Source: Armatimonadota bacterium (GTDB lineage Bacteria > Armatimonadota > Zipacnadia > Zipacnadales > FEN-943). From it: 8,457 nucleotides of DNA. Position numbers and translations under genes: made by a program. The stretch covers positions 1-8,457 of the forward strand of contig JANZZA010000626.1 in the NCBI GenBank assembly GCA_026419655.1. The letters run 5' to 3'. Below the pieces are notes generated by a model. It saw only the letters and a list, made by a program, of their open reading frames with translations, had not been told where the DNA came from and did not search any database. How positions within the stretch are numbered: the stretch's first letter is position 1; every line of letters begins with the position of its first letter. Below, piece by piece: positions 1-6,504 of the stretch.

Positions 1-414
1 GATTTTGCGGGCCACGTCGGCCGGGTCAATGGTTAGCGACTCGTCAATCTCGGCGATGACTGGGATGGCCTTGGCTGACACAACGGCGGCGGCCGTGGCG
101 AAGAACGTGTAGCCCGGCACTATGACCTCGCAGCCGGGGCCGATCTCAGCGGCCACATAAGCAGTTTCGAGGGCCCCAGTGCCTGAATGGACCGCCAGCG
201 CATACTTCACGCCGAAAAACTCCGCCGCCTCTTTTTCCATCTGGGCCACCAGTGACGGACGAGGATTGTAATAGCGGGTCAGATGTGGCCCCGCCCCCAG
301 GTCCTCGTTCTCGATAGCGGCCCGGATTTTAGCCTGAGCTTCCTCGCTAAAACCCCACAGGTCTGCCAGTTGCATGAATTCCTCGATCCCAATCTTCGGC
401 TCTGGCCTGGTCAT
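1..414 (-). CDS. DegT/DnrJ/EryC1/StrS family aminotransferase, N-terminal part (cut by window edge)
   Basis: This is the first 138 codons of a PLP-dependent sugar aminotransferase-fold protein; the rest lies left of the window. The family transfers an amino group, usually from glutamate, to a keto-sugar nucleotide for surface glycans or secondary metabolites, although some members are dehydratases or have other roles. The visible part carries the family's N-terminal pattern: a two-segment-swap region with HLTRYYNPRPS, then VHSGTGALETAY near residues 75-86 (phosphate-binding SGT), and GCEVIVPGYTFFATAAAV near 94-111, equivalent to the usual GDEVIVP-TF-AT block. The PLP lysine, normally near residue 180-200, is off the window, so catalytic competence cannot be judged. 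The start is ATG at 414, preceded by a perfect AGGAGG (422-427) at 7 nt. The gene lies 357 bp downstream of the GH4 gene on the same strand and probably has its own promoter. Confidence 0.93.
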   Translation of the reverse strand, partial: MTRPEPKIGIEEFMQLADLWGFSEEAQAKIRAAIENEDLGAGPHLTRYYNPRPSLVAQMEKEAAEFFGVKYALAVHSGTGALETAYVAAEIGPGCEVIVPGYTFFATAAAVVSAKAIPVIAEIDESLTIDPADVARKI

Positions 415-421
415 CTCGCTC

Positions 422-427
422 CCTCCT
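422..427 (-). promoter_or_regulatory. Shine-Dalgarno site of the aminotransferase gene
   Basis: AGGAGG on the minus strand ends 7 nt before the ATG at 414. It fixes the start, because the family's conserved N-terminal sequence follows directly. Confidence 0.8.
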
Positions 428-571
428 AGAAATTTCCCGCCTGCCCTAAGCGCCGGCACCTGCTCCGAGCGAAGGATACAACCTTCCCAAGGACCTACCT
501 TTTTTTCTTTGCTGCCGCGCTCTCACCGCATTGGACCGGGCAGGTCGCGACCGCTTTTTTCTGCTTTCCCC

Positions 572-620
572 GAGAAGCCCTTGAAGAGAGTCACCTGCCA
601 GACTCCCTCCGTGAACTTCC
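572..620 (+). repeat. Possible decayed copy of the palindromic intergenic element
   Basis: By hand alignment, 581-620 matches 6519-6557 at about 27 of 39 positions with one gap. Shared blocks are TTGAA, AGAGT, the CCAG step and the tail CCCT..C...AACTT.C. The hairpin itself is no longer well paired here, so this would be a degenerate copy. The similarity could also be partly chance in pyrimidine-rich DNA. Confidence 0.3.
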
Positions 621-771
621 CCATCCCTGCTCCACCACACGGGCTTTTTCACGGGGCCCAGGGGCCGTCCTCTCCACGCCCAGGCAAACGGCCGTGGCCG
701 TCGAGCAACGAGTAGAGGTTGGGCCGCAGGTACGGTCGCATAGTACGGGTCTGGCCCGTCGGCGAAGGCGT

Positions 772-2286
772 CTAGCTTTCCGCGGGGGGGCGCTCCTTGG
801 CCTTGTCGGCTTCTGCAGCTAGCTTGCGGGCAGCTTCGGCATGTGCAGCCATTTCCTCGACGGTGCGCGTGTGCAGTCGCGCTGCGCCTTGGAAGCCTTC
901 CCGTGTCGGCAGCAGTTCACCCCTGGCCCAGCGCTCCTTGGCTTCCTGGATAGCCTTCTTGTACTGCGGCAGCCACTGCTCCTGCGCGATTAGCATCTCG
1001 TCCACCATCTGCCAAATCTCCGGCGGGTTGCAGACGGCTCCGGTGAGCGGGTCCATCATGAAGGCCTGGCGGAGCAGGAAATCATCGCCGCGGACCGCAG
1101 CCTCCACGGCCAGGCGCTGCACGCTAATGCTGGCATTGCATACGGCCGCCGGCCCCAGCGGCAGGTCCCCAATTATTGGGATGTGGATCCCGTGATAGTC
1201 CACGTACCCTGGTACTTCAACTATGCAGTCGGGCGGCAGGTTAGTGATACAACCGCGGTTGACGACGTTGAAATGGCCGCGATAGACGCGTCCGGTCTCC
1301 AGGGCCTCGATAATGTACGAGCCATGCTCGTGGCCACGGTCTTCAGGGTTGAAGGTGTACGGCGGCGCCTGCATCCAGTTTGGAAAGTCGTACTCGAACC
1401 AGTTTCGGCCCTCGCGGCAGACCCGCAGATACCCGCCTGTCTCGCCGTTTATCCATGAGCCAAGGTCAATCCACTGGGGTATCTCGTCGAGGCGCTTGCG
1501 ATACCACGGCACATACTCGCTCAGGTGGCCGTTAGACTCGGTGCTGTAGTAGCCAAAGCGCCGCATCATGTCTATGCGGACCTTCTCGGTGCGGCTGAAC
1601 TCGGGATGGCGCTCGAAGCCCTCAAGAATCTCTTTCTGAGGGATTTCACGGCCCTTGTGACGCACAGAGATATACCAGGTCTGATGATTTATGCCTGCAG
1701 CGATTATTTCGACTTCTTCCTTTGGCAGGCCCAGGACCGTCGCTATTTGCCAGTGACCCCATTCAACGCCATGGCACAGTCCGACGCACCACACGCCGCC
1801 ACCGTACTTGTTGCACGCCCACATGTTCATCGCCATGGGGTTCGAGTGATTTATGAAAAGGCAGTCGGGCTTGGCGACCTCTTTGATGTCCTTGCAGAAC
1901 TCCAGCAGCACCGGGATAGTGCGCTGGGCGTACATTATCCCTCCTGGCCCCAAGGTGTCCCCGACGCACTGGTCTACGCCGTACTTGAGGGGAATATCTA
2001 TGTCGGTCTCAAAAGCTTCCAGCCCGCCGACCCGCACAAAGGAGAACACGTAGTCGGCATCCTTAAAGGCCTCGCGGCGGTCCATGGTGGCGGTTATTTT
2101 CGCCGGCAGACCCGCCGACTCGATGTCCCGGCGGCAAAGCTGATAGACCATATCCAGGTTGCGCTCATTGATGTCCGTGAAGGCGAAGTGAGTGTCACGC
2201 AGCTCCGGCACGCACAGAATGTCTCGTACCTGCGAGCGGGTGAAACCTACGCTGCCTGCGCCGACCACAGCGACTTTGATGGGCAT
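772..2286 (-). CDS. Glycoside hydrolase family 4 (NAD- and metal-dependent), alpha-glucuronidase-like
   Basis: The 504-residue protein is a GH4 enzyme, a cytoplasmic family that cleaves glycosides by transient NAD-linked oxidation at C3 with a divalent metal. The N-terminal Rossmann loop is VVGAGSVGFT (residues 7-16), with an acidic residue at D38 ending the second strand. NHSNPM (146-151) is the substrate-side Asn-Pro motif, CHGV (171-174) supplies the metal-site Cys, and GINH (198-201) the metal-site His; the spacing matches characterised members. From memory of the GH4 literature, CHSV marks alpha-galactosidases, CHEV alpha-glucosidases, CDMP 6-phospho-alpha-glucosidases and CHGx alpha-glucuronidases, so a uronoside is the best guess. 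The C-terminal ~50 residues are a charged Ala/Lys/Glu-rich helix. A longer frame reaches 2382, but MPIKVAVVGAG at 2286 fits the family and has AGGGGG 7 nt upstream. It is divergent from the phosphofructokinase gene. Confidence 0.95.
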   Translation of the reverse strand: MPIKVAVVGAGSVGFTRSQVRDILCVPELRDTHFAFTDINERNLDMVYQLCRRDIESAGLPAKITATMDRREAFKDADYVFSFVRVGGLEAFETDIDIPLKYGVDQCVGDTLGPGGIMYAQRTIPVLLEFCKDIKEVAKPDCLFINHSNPMAMNMWACNKYGGGVWCVGLCHGVEWGHWQIATVLGLPKEEVEIIAAGINHQTWYISVRHKGREIPQKEILEGFERHPEFSRTEKVRIDMMRRFGYYSTESNGHLSEYVPWYRKRLDEIPQWIDLGSWINGETGGYLRVCREGRNWFEYDFPNWMQAPPYTFNPEDRGHEHGSYIIEALETGRVYRGHFNVVNRGCITNLPPDCIVEVPGYVDYHGIHIPIIGDLPLGPAAVCNASISVQRLAVEAAVRGDDFLLRQAFMMDPLTGAVCNPPEIWQMVDEMLIAQEQWLPQYKKAIQEAKERWARGELLPTREGFQGAARLHTRTVEEMAAHAEAARKLAAEADKAKERPPAES

Positions 2287-2378
2287 GTCCTGACCCCCTG
2301 TCCTTGGACGACTGACGCGGACCGGCCACCGGCATGGGCGACCAGCGGCGCTATCTTTAGCACGTCCCTTGCCTCTAA

Positions 2379-2398
2379 GCAACAGCTTTTTCTGTTGC
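2379..2398 (-). promoter_or_regulatory. Inverted repeat in GH4 upstream region
   Basis: A perfect 7-bp inverted repeat, GCAACAG and CTGTTGC with a 6-nt spacer, lies 93 bp before the GH4 start. It could be a regulator operator or a hairpin in the GH4 leader. No T-run follows on either strand, so an intrinsic terminator is unlikely. Confidence 0.35.
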
Positions 2399-2541
2399 CA
2401 GCATCAGAACCTATTGGTCGTCATCTTGGTCCTGGAGGCTCCGAAAGCGTGCGGCACAATGACGGCACGTGACCTTCTTAGTGTAGCCTTTGACACGCTT
2501 GCGGAGAATGCTTTCCCCGCGGTTTCCTGTCTGGCGAGAGC

Positions 2542-2557
2542 CGTAAAAAACTTTACG
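2542..2557. promoter_or_regulatory. Possible operator, CGTAAA-N4-TTTACG
   Basis: A 16-bp palindrome with 6-bp arms lies in an AT-rich patch between the two divergent genes. Its size and AT-rich arms resemble sites for helix-turn-helix regulators of sugar genes. No regulator gene is in the window, so the assignment rests on shape and position only. Confidence 0.3.
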
Positions 2558-2696
2558 CAACCGCCCAGGTCCCCGTTTTGAGAGTATTCGGTTTTCTAAA
2601 GCTACTGTTGGAAAGGTTCCCGCAGCGCTTGGGAGACGCGCACCGAGGCAAAGGCTCAGACACACTACTTTCTTCAGTTTCGTGGCCCTGTATAGG

Positions 2697-2713
2697 CCAA
2701 CACCGGGTTTTGG
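2697..2713. promoter_or_regulatory. 17-bp imperfect palindrome upstream of phosphofructokinase gene
   Basis: CCAACACC-G-GGTTTTGG is symmetric around a central G with one mismatched pair. Its right end overlaps the candidate -35 hexamer (2711-2716), a placement that would suit a repressor site. Confidence 0.3.
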
Positions 2714-2739
2714 ACAGACCACCAAGGCAATTCTCTAAG
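2711..2739 (+). promoter_or_regulatory. Weak sigma-70-like promoter candidate for phosphofructokinase gene
   Basis: TGGACA at 2711-2716 and TCTAAG at 2734-2739 are separated by 17 bp. The first matches five and the second four of six consensus positions. It would give a leader of roughly 145 nt that includes the 2785-2803 hairpin. Such matches arise often by chance. Confidence 0.25.
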
Positions 2740-2784
2740 CCTTACTTTTTCCTGCCTGAAACGAAAACCTGAGTAAACTGAAAA

Positions 2785-2803
2785 CTCACCCGTTTTGGGT
2801 GAG
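2785..2803. promoter_or_regulatory. CTCACCC-N5-GGGTGAG hairpin in phosphofructokinase leader
   Basis: A perfect 7-bp stem with a 5-nt GTTTT loop lies about 90 bp before the chosen phosphofructokinase start. On the minus strand the stem is followed by TTTTCAGTTT, so it could stop antisense transcription coming from the right. On the plus strand no T-run follows, so there it would act as a leader hairpin or an operator. Confidence 0.4.
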
Positions 2804-2891
2804 ATGACACGGCACAAGGTCGGTGATAAACTGCCTCTTCCAACTCAACGCTCTAGCGCGCAGTGAGGAGCGCATGACGGGGGGATTGTCA

Positions 2892-4124
2892 ATGGCTCTC
2901 AAGGGAAATGCTCTTATCGGCCAATCCGGAGGACCGAGCCCGGTCATCAACGCAAGCGTGGTGGCCGCAGTCGAGGCAGCGCGACAGGTACCGGAGATCG
3001 AGAACTTCTACGGCGCGCTCCACGGCCTCGACGGCGTTCTCAACGAGGCAATGATTGACCTGTTCAGGGAAGACCCGGAGACGCTGAAAGGTATCGCGCG
3101 GGCGCCATCTGCTGCTCTGGGCACGTCGCGCCTCAAGCCTAAACCGGCGGACCTGGAGCGCGTCTTCGAAGTCTTCAAGGCCCACAACATCCGCTACTTT
3201 TTCTACATCGGCGGCAACGACTCCCAGCTCGCCTGCCACCACATCTCCGAGCTTGCCAAGCAGGGCGATTGGGAAATCCGCATCGTCGGTATCCCCAAGA
3301 CCATTGACAATGACCTGATGGTCACCGACAACTGCCCAGGCTTTGGCAGTGCCGCTCGTTACGCTGCAGCCGCCACTGCTTTCGTGAGCAAGGACGCCGA
3401 GGCCTTTGGCAACATCGAGGTAGTCGAGATCATGGGCCGCTACGCCGGATGGCTTACTGGCGCCACAGCGGCTGCCCGCCGCGAAGAGCGCGACGGCCCC
3501 CATCTGGTCTACGTGCCGGAGTTCAAGGTAGACCCGGAGAATTTCCTGGAGGACGCCAGGGCCGCCTTCGACGAGTACGGCTACCTTGTCGTGGCCGTAT
3601 CCGAGGGGTTTGCCTTTTCCGAGGCGGAACTGGCCACGGTCAGCGACAAGGTGGACGAGTTTGGGCACAAGCGGCTGGGCGGAGTAGCCCAGGCCCTAGC
3701 CGAAATGCTCGAAAAAGAGCTGGGCGTCCGGGCGCGCTTCGACCGGCTCGGAAACCTGCAGCGCTGCTTCCAGTACTGCCTGTCGCGAGCAGACTGGCAG
3801 GAAGCCTACGCTGTGGGCCAGGACGCCGTGCGCCGCGCCGCAGCCGGTGAGACGGACGTGATGATCACGATCCAGCGCAAGTCCAACGACCCCTTCACCT
3901 TTGAGTGTGAGACCACTTCTCTGCTCTCGGTAGCCGACAAGACGAAGCTGGTGCCGCGCGAGTGGATAAACGAGCGGGGCAATGGCGTCACCCAGGAATT
4001 TCTCGACTACGTGACACCACTGCTCGAAGGCGAGGATATACCCGGTGGCGGCCTGCCGCATTATCCGCGCTTCCAGGGCCACCGCATTGAGGCAAAGTTG
4101 CCGCCCTATGATCGTCCGAAGTAG
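2892..4124 (+). CDS. pfp: Phosphofructokinase, pyrophosphate-dependent type
   Basis: The 410-residue protein belongs to the PfkA family, which phosphorylates fructose 6-phosphate at C1; the PPi-linked form is reversible and serves both glycolysis and gluconeogenesis. GQSGGPSPVINAS (residues 10-22) is the N-terminal phosphate-binding loop. GGNDS (107-111) has Asp where ATP enzymes have Gly, and PKTIDND (135-141) has the Lys typical of PPi enzymes. MGRYAGW (181-187), VSEG (236-239) and LGNLQR (286-291) complete the substrate site. Length and motif set fit the short PPi clade rather than the ~320-residue ATP enzymes. The start is uncertain: ATG 2892 begins right before the conserved block and has GGGGGG 7 nt upstream; ATG 2874 has GAGGAG (2865-2870) only 3 nt upstream; a GTG at 2823 extends the frame further without family support. 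It is convergent with the propeller gene and divergent from GH4. Confidence 0.95.
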   Translation: MALKGNALIGQSGGPSPVINASVVAAVEAARQVPEIENFYGALHGLDGVLNEAMIDLFREDPETLKGIARAPSAALGTSRLKPKPADLERVFEVFKAHNIRYFFYIGGNDSQLACHHISELAKQGDWEIRIVGIPKTIDNDLMVTDNCPGFGSAARYAAAATAFVSKDAEAFGNIEVVEIMGRYAGWLTGATAAARREERDGPHLVYVPEFKVDPENFLEDARAAFDEYGYLVVAVSEGFAFSEAELATVSDKVDEFGHKRLGGVAQALAEMLEKELGVRARFDRLGNLQRCFQYCLSRADWQEAYAVGQDAVRRAAAGETDVMITIQRKSNDPFTFECETTSLLSVADKTKLVPREWINERGNGVTQEFLDYVTPLLEGEDIPGGGLPHYPRFQGHRIEAKLPPYDRPK

Positions 4125-4202
4125 TCTCAGCGGCTCGGCCGGCTCCTCTTTAACATTGCGCATCTGGCGTAAGCAGCGCGGAAGAGTTGGTTGAATAGGT
4201 CT

Positions 4203-4234
4203 GGGGGGAAACCCTTGAAAAAGGGTTTCCCCCC
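4203..4234. terminator. Strong hairpin between convergent genes; also a copy of the palindromic element
   Basis: GGGGGGAAACCCTT (4203-4216) pairs perfectly with AAGGGTTTCCCCCC (4221-4234) around a GAAA tetraloop, a 14-bp stem. It lies 79 nt after the phosphofructokinase stop and 104 nt beyond the stop of the opposing propeller gene, where a two-way terminator would sit. Neither side carries a proper T-run, so it is not a textbook intrinsic terminator and may act as a roadblock or RNA 3'-end stabiliser. Read on the minus strand it and the following bases resemble 6505-6557, so it is probably one member of a repeat family. Confidence 0.55.
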
Positions 4235-4337
4235 ATGAAAAATCTCCCGTCATCACTGCGGGAAGAAAGCCAGTCTGACACCCCAGTTTTGGGCCGCCTT
4301 TGAGGTCCGCAAAGCCCTGGCCCCGCTGGGCTGCTGC

Positions 4338-6164
4338 TCAGGGCAGGGCGTAGCTGACGATTTCCGGGCCGCTGGTGAAGTAGATGCGGCGGCCGCGGAT
4401 GGCGAAGCCGCCGGTGATGCCGCCCGGGTATGCTGCCATGATGCGTGCTTGCCTGGCGGCGGTGTCAACCGTGAAGATGCCGCCGGTGGCCAGGCCGTAA
4501 AGCTCGCCGTCTGGGCCGGGGCCCAGGGCGTTGTAGATTACGCTGCCGAGGCCGTGACGCCCCTGACCGATTACCTGACGCGCGACAGGATCGAAAACGA
4601 ACATGACGGGGCCCGCAAAGCCGTAGACCAGCCTATCGCGCCCCACCGCGAGGGCCTGTATTGTACTCTGTCCTGCTACCGGCACCGTCTCGAAAATCTT
4701 CTTCTTCTGCTGTGTGTCCCAGAGAAATATCTTGGCCTCAGCTTGCGTCGGGAAGCTGCCACCGCCCCCAGATATTGTCGTGCCGCCGACGATTAGGCCA
4801 TCCGGAAGGGCCGCCAGCGCTACCACACTCTGGTCCTGTACCACATGAGGATACTGTTCCACCGCACCCGTTTCCGGGTCGAGGCAGCATAGCGGCCCGC
4901 CCAGTTTTCCATAGCCGGCCACAGCTCCGATGTAGACCTTCCCGTCCGGGCCGGCAATCATAGCCATCGGGCGCCACCCGGAATCCTCGCCGGGATAGTG
5001 GACAAGCCAGGGATTTCCCTCGCGGGTGGGTGCTGGCGCGTAGGGCATGGCTGGACGGTAAATCATTATCGGGGCACTGCCCCCGTAAGCTGCGCAAATC
5101 AGCCTGTCATCGTAAGCGAGGAACGAATAAATCTCCCCGCCGCCGGGCCGGCCCAAAAGTTCCCACGCGTCGCCGTCCGGGTCGGCGCGGAAAAAATACA
5201 GGGGCAGGGCCGTGCTCCCGTATAACCTGTCGTCAGGCCCGAGGCCAATGCGGAAGAGGTCTATGGGCTTGCCGGCGTACGCAACAGGGTTGGTCTTCGC
5301 CTCGCCGGTAGCCGCGTCGCGCACAGTGACTGTGGTGCCGTCGTAGCTGACCAGGCAGCCGTCGCCGAGCCTCAGCGGCGGGGCCGGCCTGACCTGGTCG
5401 GCCGCAATCACCGTCGCTGTCCAACCTTCGAGGCGGAGTCGCGCATCGCCGGCGGTGGCGTAGACCTTTCCGTCGTCGCCGCGATATACGCTGCAGCAGC
5501 CAGGGCCGGCAAGCTCCGCAGGCAAAATGTCTCGGTGCATACCGGTCCCTATTTCGTATGCCACGAGATGACGAGAGGTGAAGCCTATGCCCACGTACAC
5601 GAAACCCTGGTCGTCAGCGGCTAAATGTCGGGCATAAAGCTCCTTCGGGTCCATGCGGCCCAGGTCTTCGCCAGTGCCGGCAAGTGGGTCAAAGCGTATG
5701 AGCTTGGCGTTTGGGTAGGTGCAGCCGTAGAGCTTTCCATCAGGGCCAAGGCAAAGCTGCCAGACATATTGCTCCGTTGGGCTTGGCTGGCCCATGTCAA
5801 CCAGTGCCCGCTGGCTCCAGTCCAGACGCAGGATATGGGCATTGGGTAACGTGCCGACGTAGACGCGTCCCTCCGGTCCAACGGCCAAGGCCCACGCGCC
5901 GATTTCCGTTGGCACCGGGCTTGAGAACACATCCGTTTCGCCAGTCAGCGGGTCCACAGCCACCAGGTCCAGCGTATCCCCAACATAAATATGTGTGGCG
6001 TAGACTCGCTCAGTCCCGGCAGTCGGACCAGGCCCAACAACGGTGGCCAGATTGCCCCCGATGCCAAGAAAGCGCGCATGCAAAGTGAATCCCTCCGGCT
6101 GAGCCAAAGCCGCCGCTGTCAGCACTATGCCAAGCCCAAAGATAAGTATCACCAGTCTACGCAC
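4338..6164 (-). CDS. Secreted beta-propeller repeat protein, function unknown
   Basis: The 608-residue product begins with a clear Sec signal peptide: RR, then a hydrophobic stretch LVILIFGLGIVLTAAALA, with likely cleavage after A21. No lipobox Cys is present, so it is probably periplasmic or exported. The rest is built of propeller-like repeats with the pattern GP(D/E)G(K/R)(V/L)Y-G, seen near 95, 139, 183, 229, 309, 404, 453, 507 and 549, most followed by a strand ending in R-D or F-D-P. The repeats near 93-116 and 137-160 are closest, sharing PNA. This spacing suggests two stacked propellers, like PQQ, NHL or Vgb-lyase folds, but no catalytic signature is recognisable. No ATG is available: GTG 6164 is chosen because it gives MRRL at the signal peptide start with GGTGG 5 nt upstream; GTG 6173 and TTG 6176 are alternatives. 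It is divergent from the sialidase-like gene. Confidence 0.88.
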   Translation of the reverse strand: MRRLVILIFGLGIVLTAAALAQPEGFTLHARFLGIGGNLATVVGPGPTAGTERVYATHIYVGDTLDLVAVDPLTGETDVFSSPVPTEIGAWALAVGPEGRVYVGTLPNAHILRLDWSQRALVDMGQPSPTEQYVWQLCLGPDGKLYGCTYPNAKLIRFDPLAGTGEDLGRMDPKELYARHLAADDQGFVYVGIGFTSRHLVAYEIGTGMHRDILPAELAGPGCCSVYRGDDGKVYATAGDARLRLEGWTATVIAADQVRPAPPLRLGDGCLVSYDGTTVTVRDAATGEAKTNPVAYAGKPIDLFRIGLGPDDRLYGSTALPLYFFRADPDGDAWELLGRPGGGEIYSFLAYDDRLICAAYGGSAPIMIYRPAMPYAPAPTREGNPWLVHYPGEDSGWRPMAMIAGPDGKVYIGAVAGYGKLGGPLCCLDPETGAVEQYPHVVQDQSVVALAALPDGLIVGGTTISGGGGSFPTQAEAKIFLWDTQQKKKIFETVPVAGQSTIQALAVGRDRLVYGFAGPVMFVFDPVARQVIGQGRHGLGSVIYNALGPGPDGELYGLATGGIFTVDTAARQARIMAAYPGGITGGFAIRGRRIYFTSGPEIVSYALP

Positions 6165-6308
6165 GGCAACCACCAATCAACCAAGGCCCGGCGCACCGCC
6201 GAGCCAAGGGTGCCTAAGAGAGGCACGAGCATCGTATGCGCGACAACCACCTGCCGGCCCGACCTTCTCCAGGCAGCCCCTCGGCCCTTCCGTGCCAGGC
6301 TCGAACAA

Positions 6309-6333
6309 TGCCGTGCGAAATCTAGCCACGGCA
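6309..6333. promoter_or_regulatory. Inverted repeat TGCCGTG-N11-CACGGCA
   Basis: A perfect 7-bp inverted repeat with an 11-nt spacer in the middle of the divergent region. Its left arm contains GCCGTGCG (6310-6317), which recurs exactly at 6370-6377, 60 bp away. This could be a regulator site or a leader hairpin. Confidence 0.35.
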
Positions 6334-6354
6334 GAGCTTGTTTGCCCGACCACA

Positions 6355-6376
6355 GCACGGACTTGTCAAGCCGTGC
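6355..6376. promoter_or_regulatory. 22-nt GC-rich inverted repeat with embedded TTGACA (minus strand)
   Basis: GCACGG-A-CTTG on the left is mirrored by CAAG-CCGTGC on the right with one extra A, giving ten matched pairs around a central T. On the minus strand the centre reads TTGACA (6364-6369), a perfect -35 hexamer pointing towards the propeller gene, but no good -10 follows at 16-18 bp. The arms reuse the GCCGTGCG word of 6310-6317. Confidence 0.4.
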
Positions 6377-6504
6377 GTTGCTTGCTGCCTCCTTTGCACT
6401 GGTTCCTTTGCTGTTCGCCGAAGGAGTCAGCGTGACTTCCCACCCTTGTTGAAAGGCGGGCAAAGCTCAGCCGCAAACCACGGCGCCCCCTCTTCAAACC
6501 TCCT

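Larger units (their letters stand above)
415..771. other. Intergenic spacer between GH4 and aminotransferase genes
   Basis: This 357 bp stretch holds no credible gene. Short open frames on either strand have low-complexity Arg/Ser/Pro-rich translations and no family features. It contains the aminotransferase Shine-Dalgarno site, a possible degenerate palindromic element near 572-620, and two small weak inverted repeats (688-701 and 745-759). I found no convincing promoter for the aminotransferase gene. Confidence 0.6.
2287..2891. other. Divergent control region between GH4 and phosphofructokinase genes
   Basis: About 600 bp between two divergent starts. It is visibly more AT-rich than the flanking genes and has no credible gene of its own. 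It holds four unrelated short inverted repeats (2379-2398, 2542-2557, 2697-2713, 2785-2803), a possible sigma-70-like promoter on the plus strand (2711-2739) and the alternative phosphofructokinase starts. I saw no convincing -10/-35 pair on the minus strand for the GH4 gene. Confidence 0.6.

Noticed and set aside
374..715. 113-codon plus-strand frame over the aminotransferase start
   Set aside because: It overlaps the aminotransferase N-terminus antisense and reads as Pro/Ser/Arg-rich random sequence.
688..759. Two small hairpins after the GH4 stop (ACGGCC-GT-GGCCGT and ACGGG-N5-CCCGT) as terminators
   Set aside because: The stems are only 5-6 bp with no following T-run on the minus strand; they are expected by chance in GC-rich DNA.
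2452..2468. Direct repeat CGGCAC at 11-bp spacing
   Set aside because: It is two copies of a 6-mer only, in DNA where this word is frequent; there is not enough to call an operator or iteron.
1525..2472. 315-codon open frame on the plus strand opposite the GH4 gene
   Set aside because: It lies antisense to a well-supported GH4 enzyme, its translation has no family features, and long antisense frames are common in GC-rich genes.
2411..2725. 104-codon minus-strand frame in the divergent region, with a C-x2-C near its end
   Set aside because: The composition is Arg/Lys-rich without a domain, only one Cys pair is present, and it covers the palindromes and the candidate promoter.
3696..4256. 186-codon minus-strand frame opposite the end of the phosphofructokinase gene
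   Set aside because: It is antisense to conserved coding sequence, runs through the hairpin at 4203-4234 and shows no recognisable domain.
6149..6463. 104-codon minus-strand frame upstream of the propeller gene
   Set aside because: It overlaps the propeller signal peptide out of frame and has no conserved features or good ribosome site.
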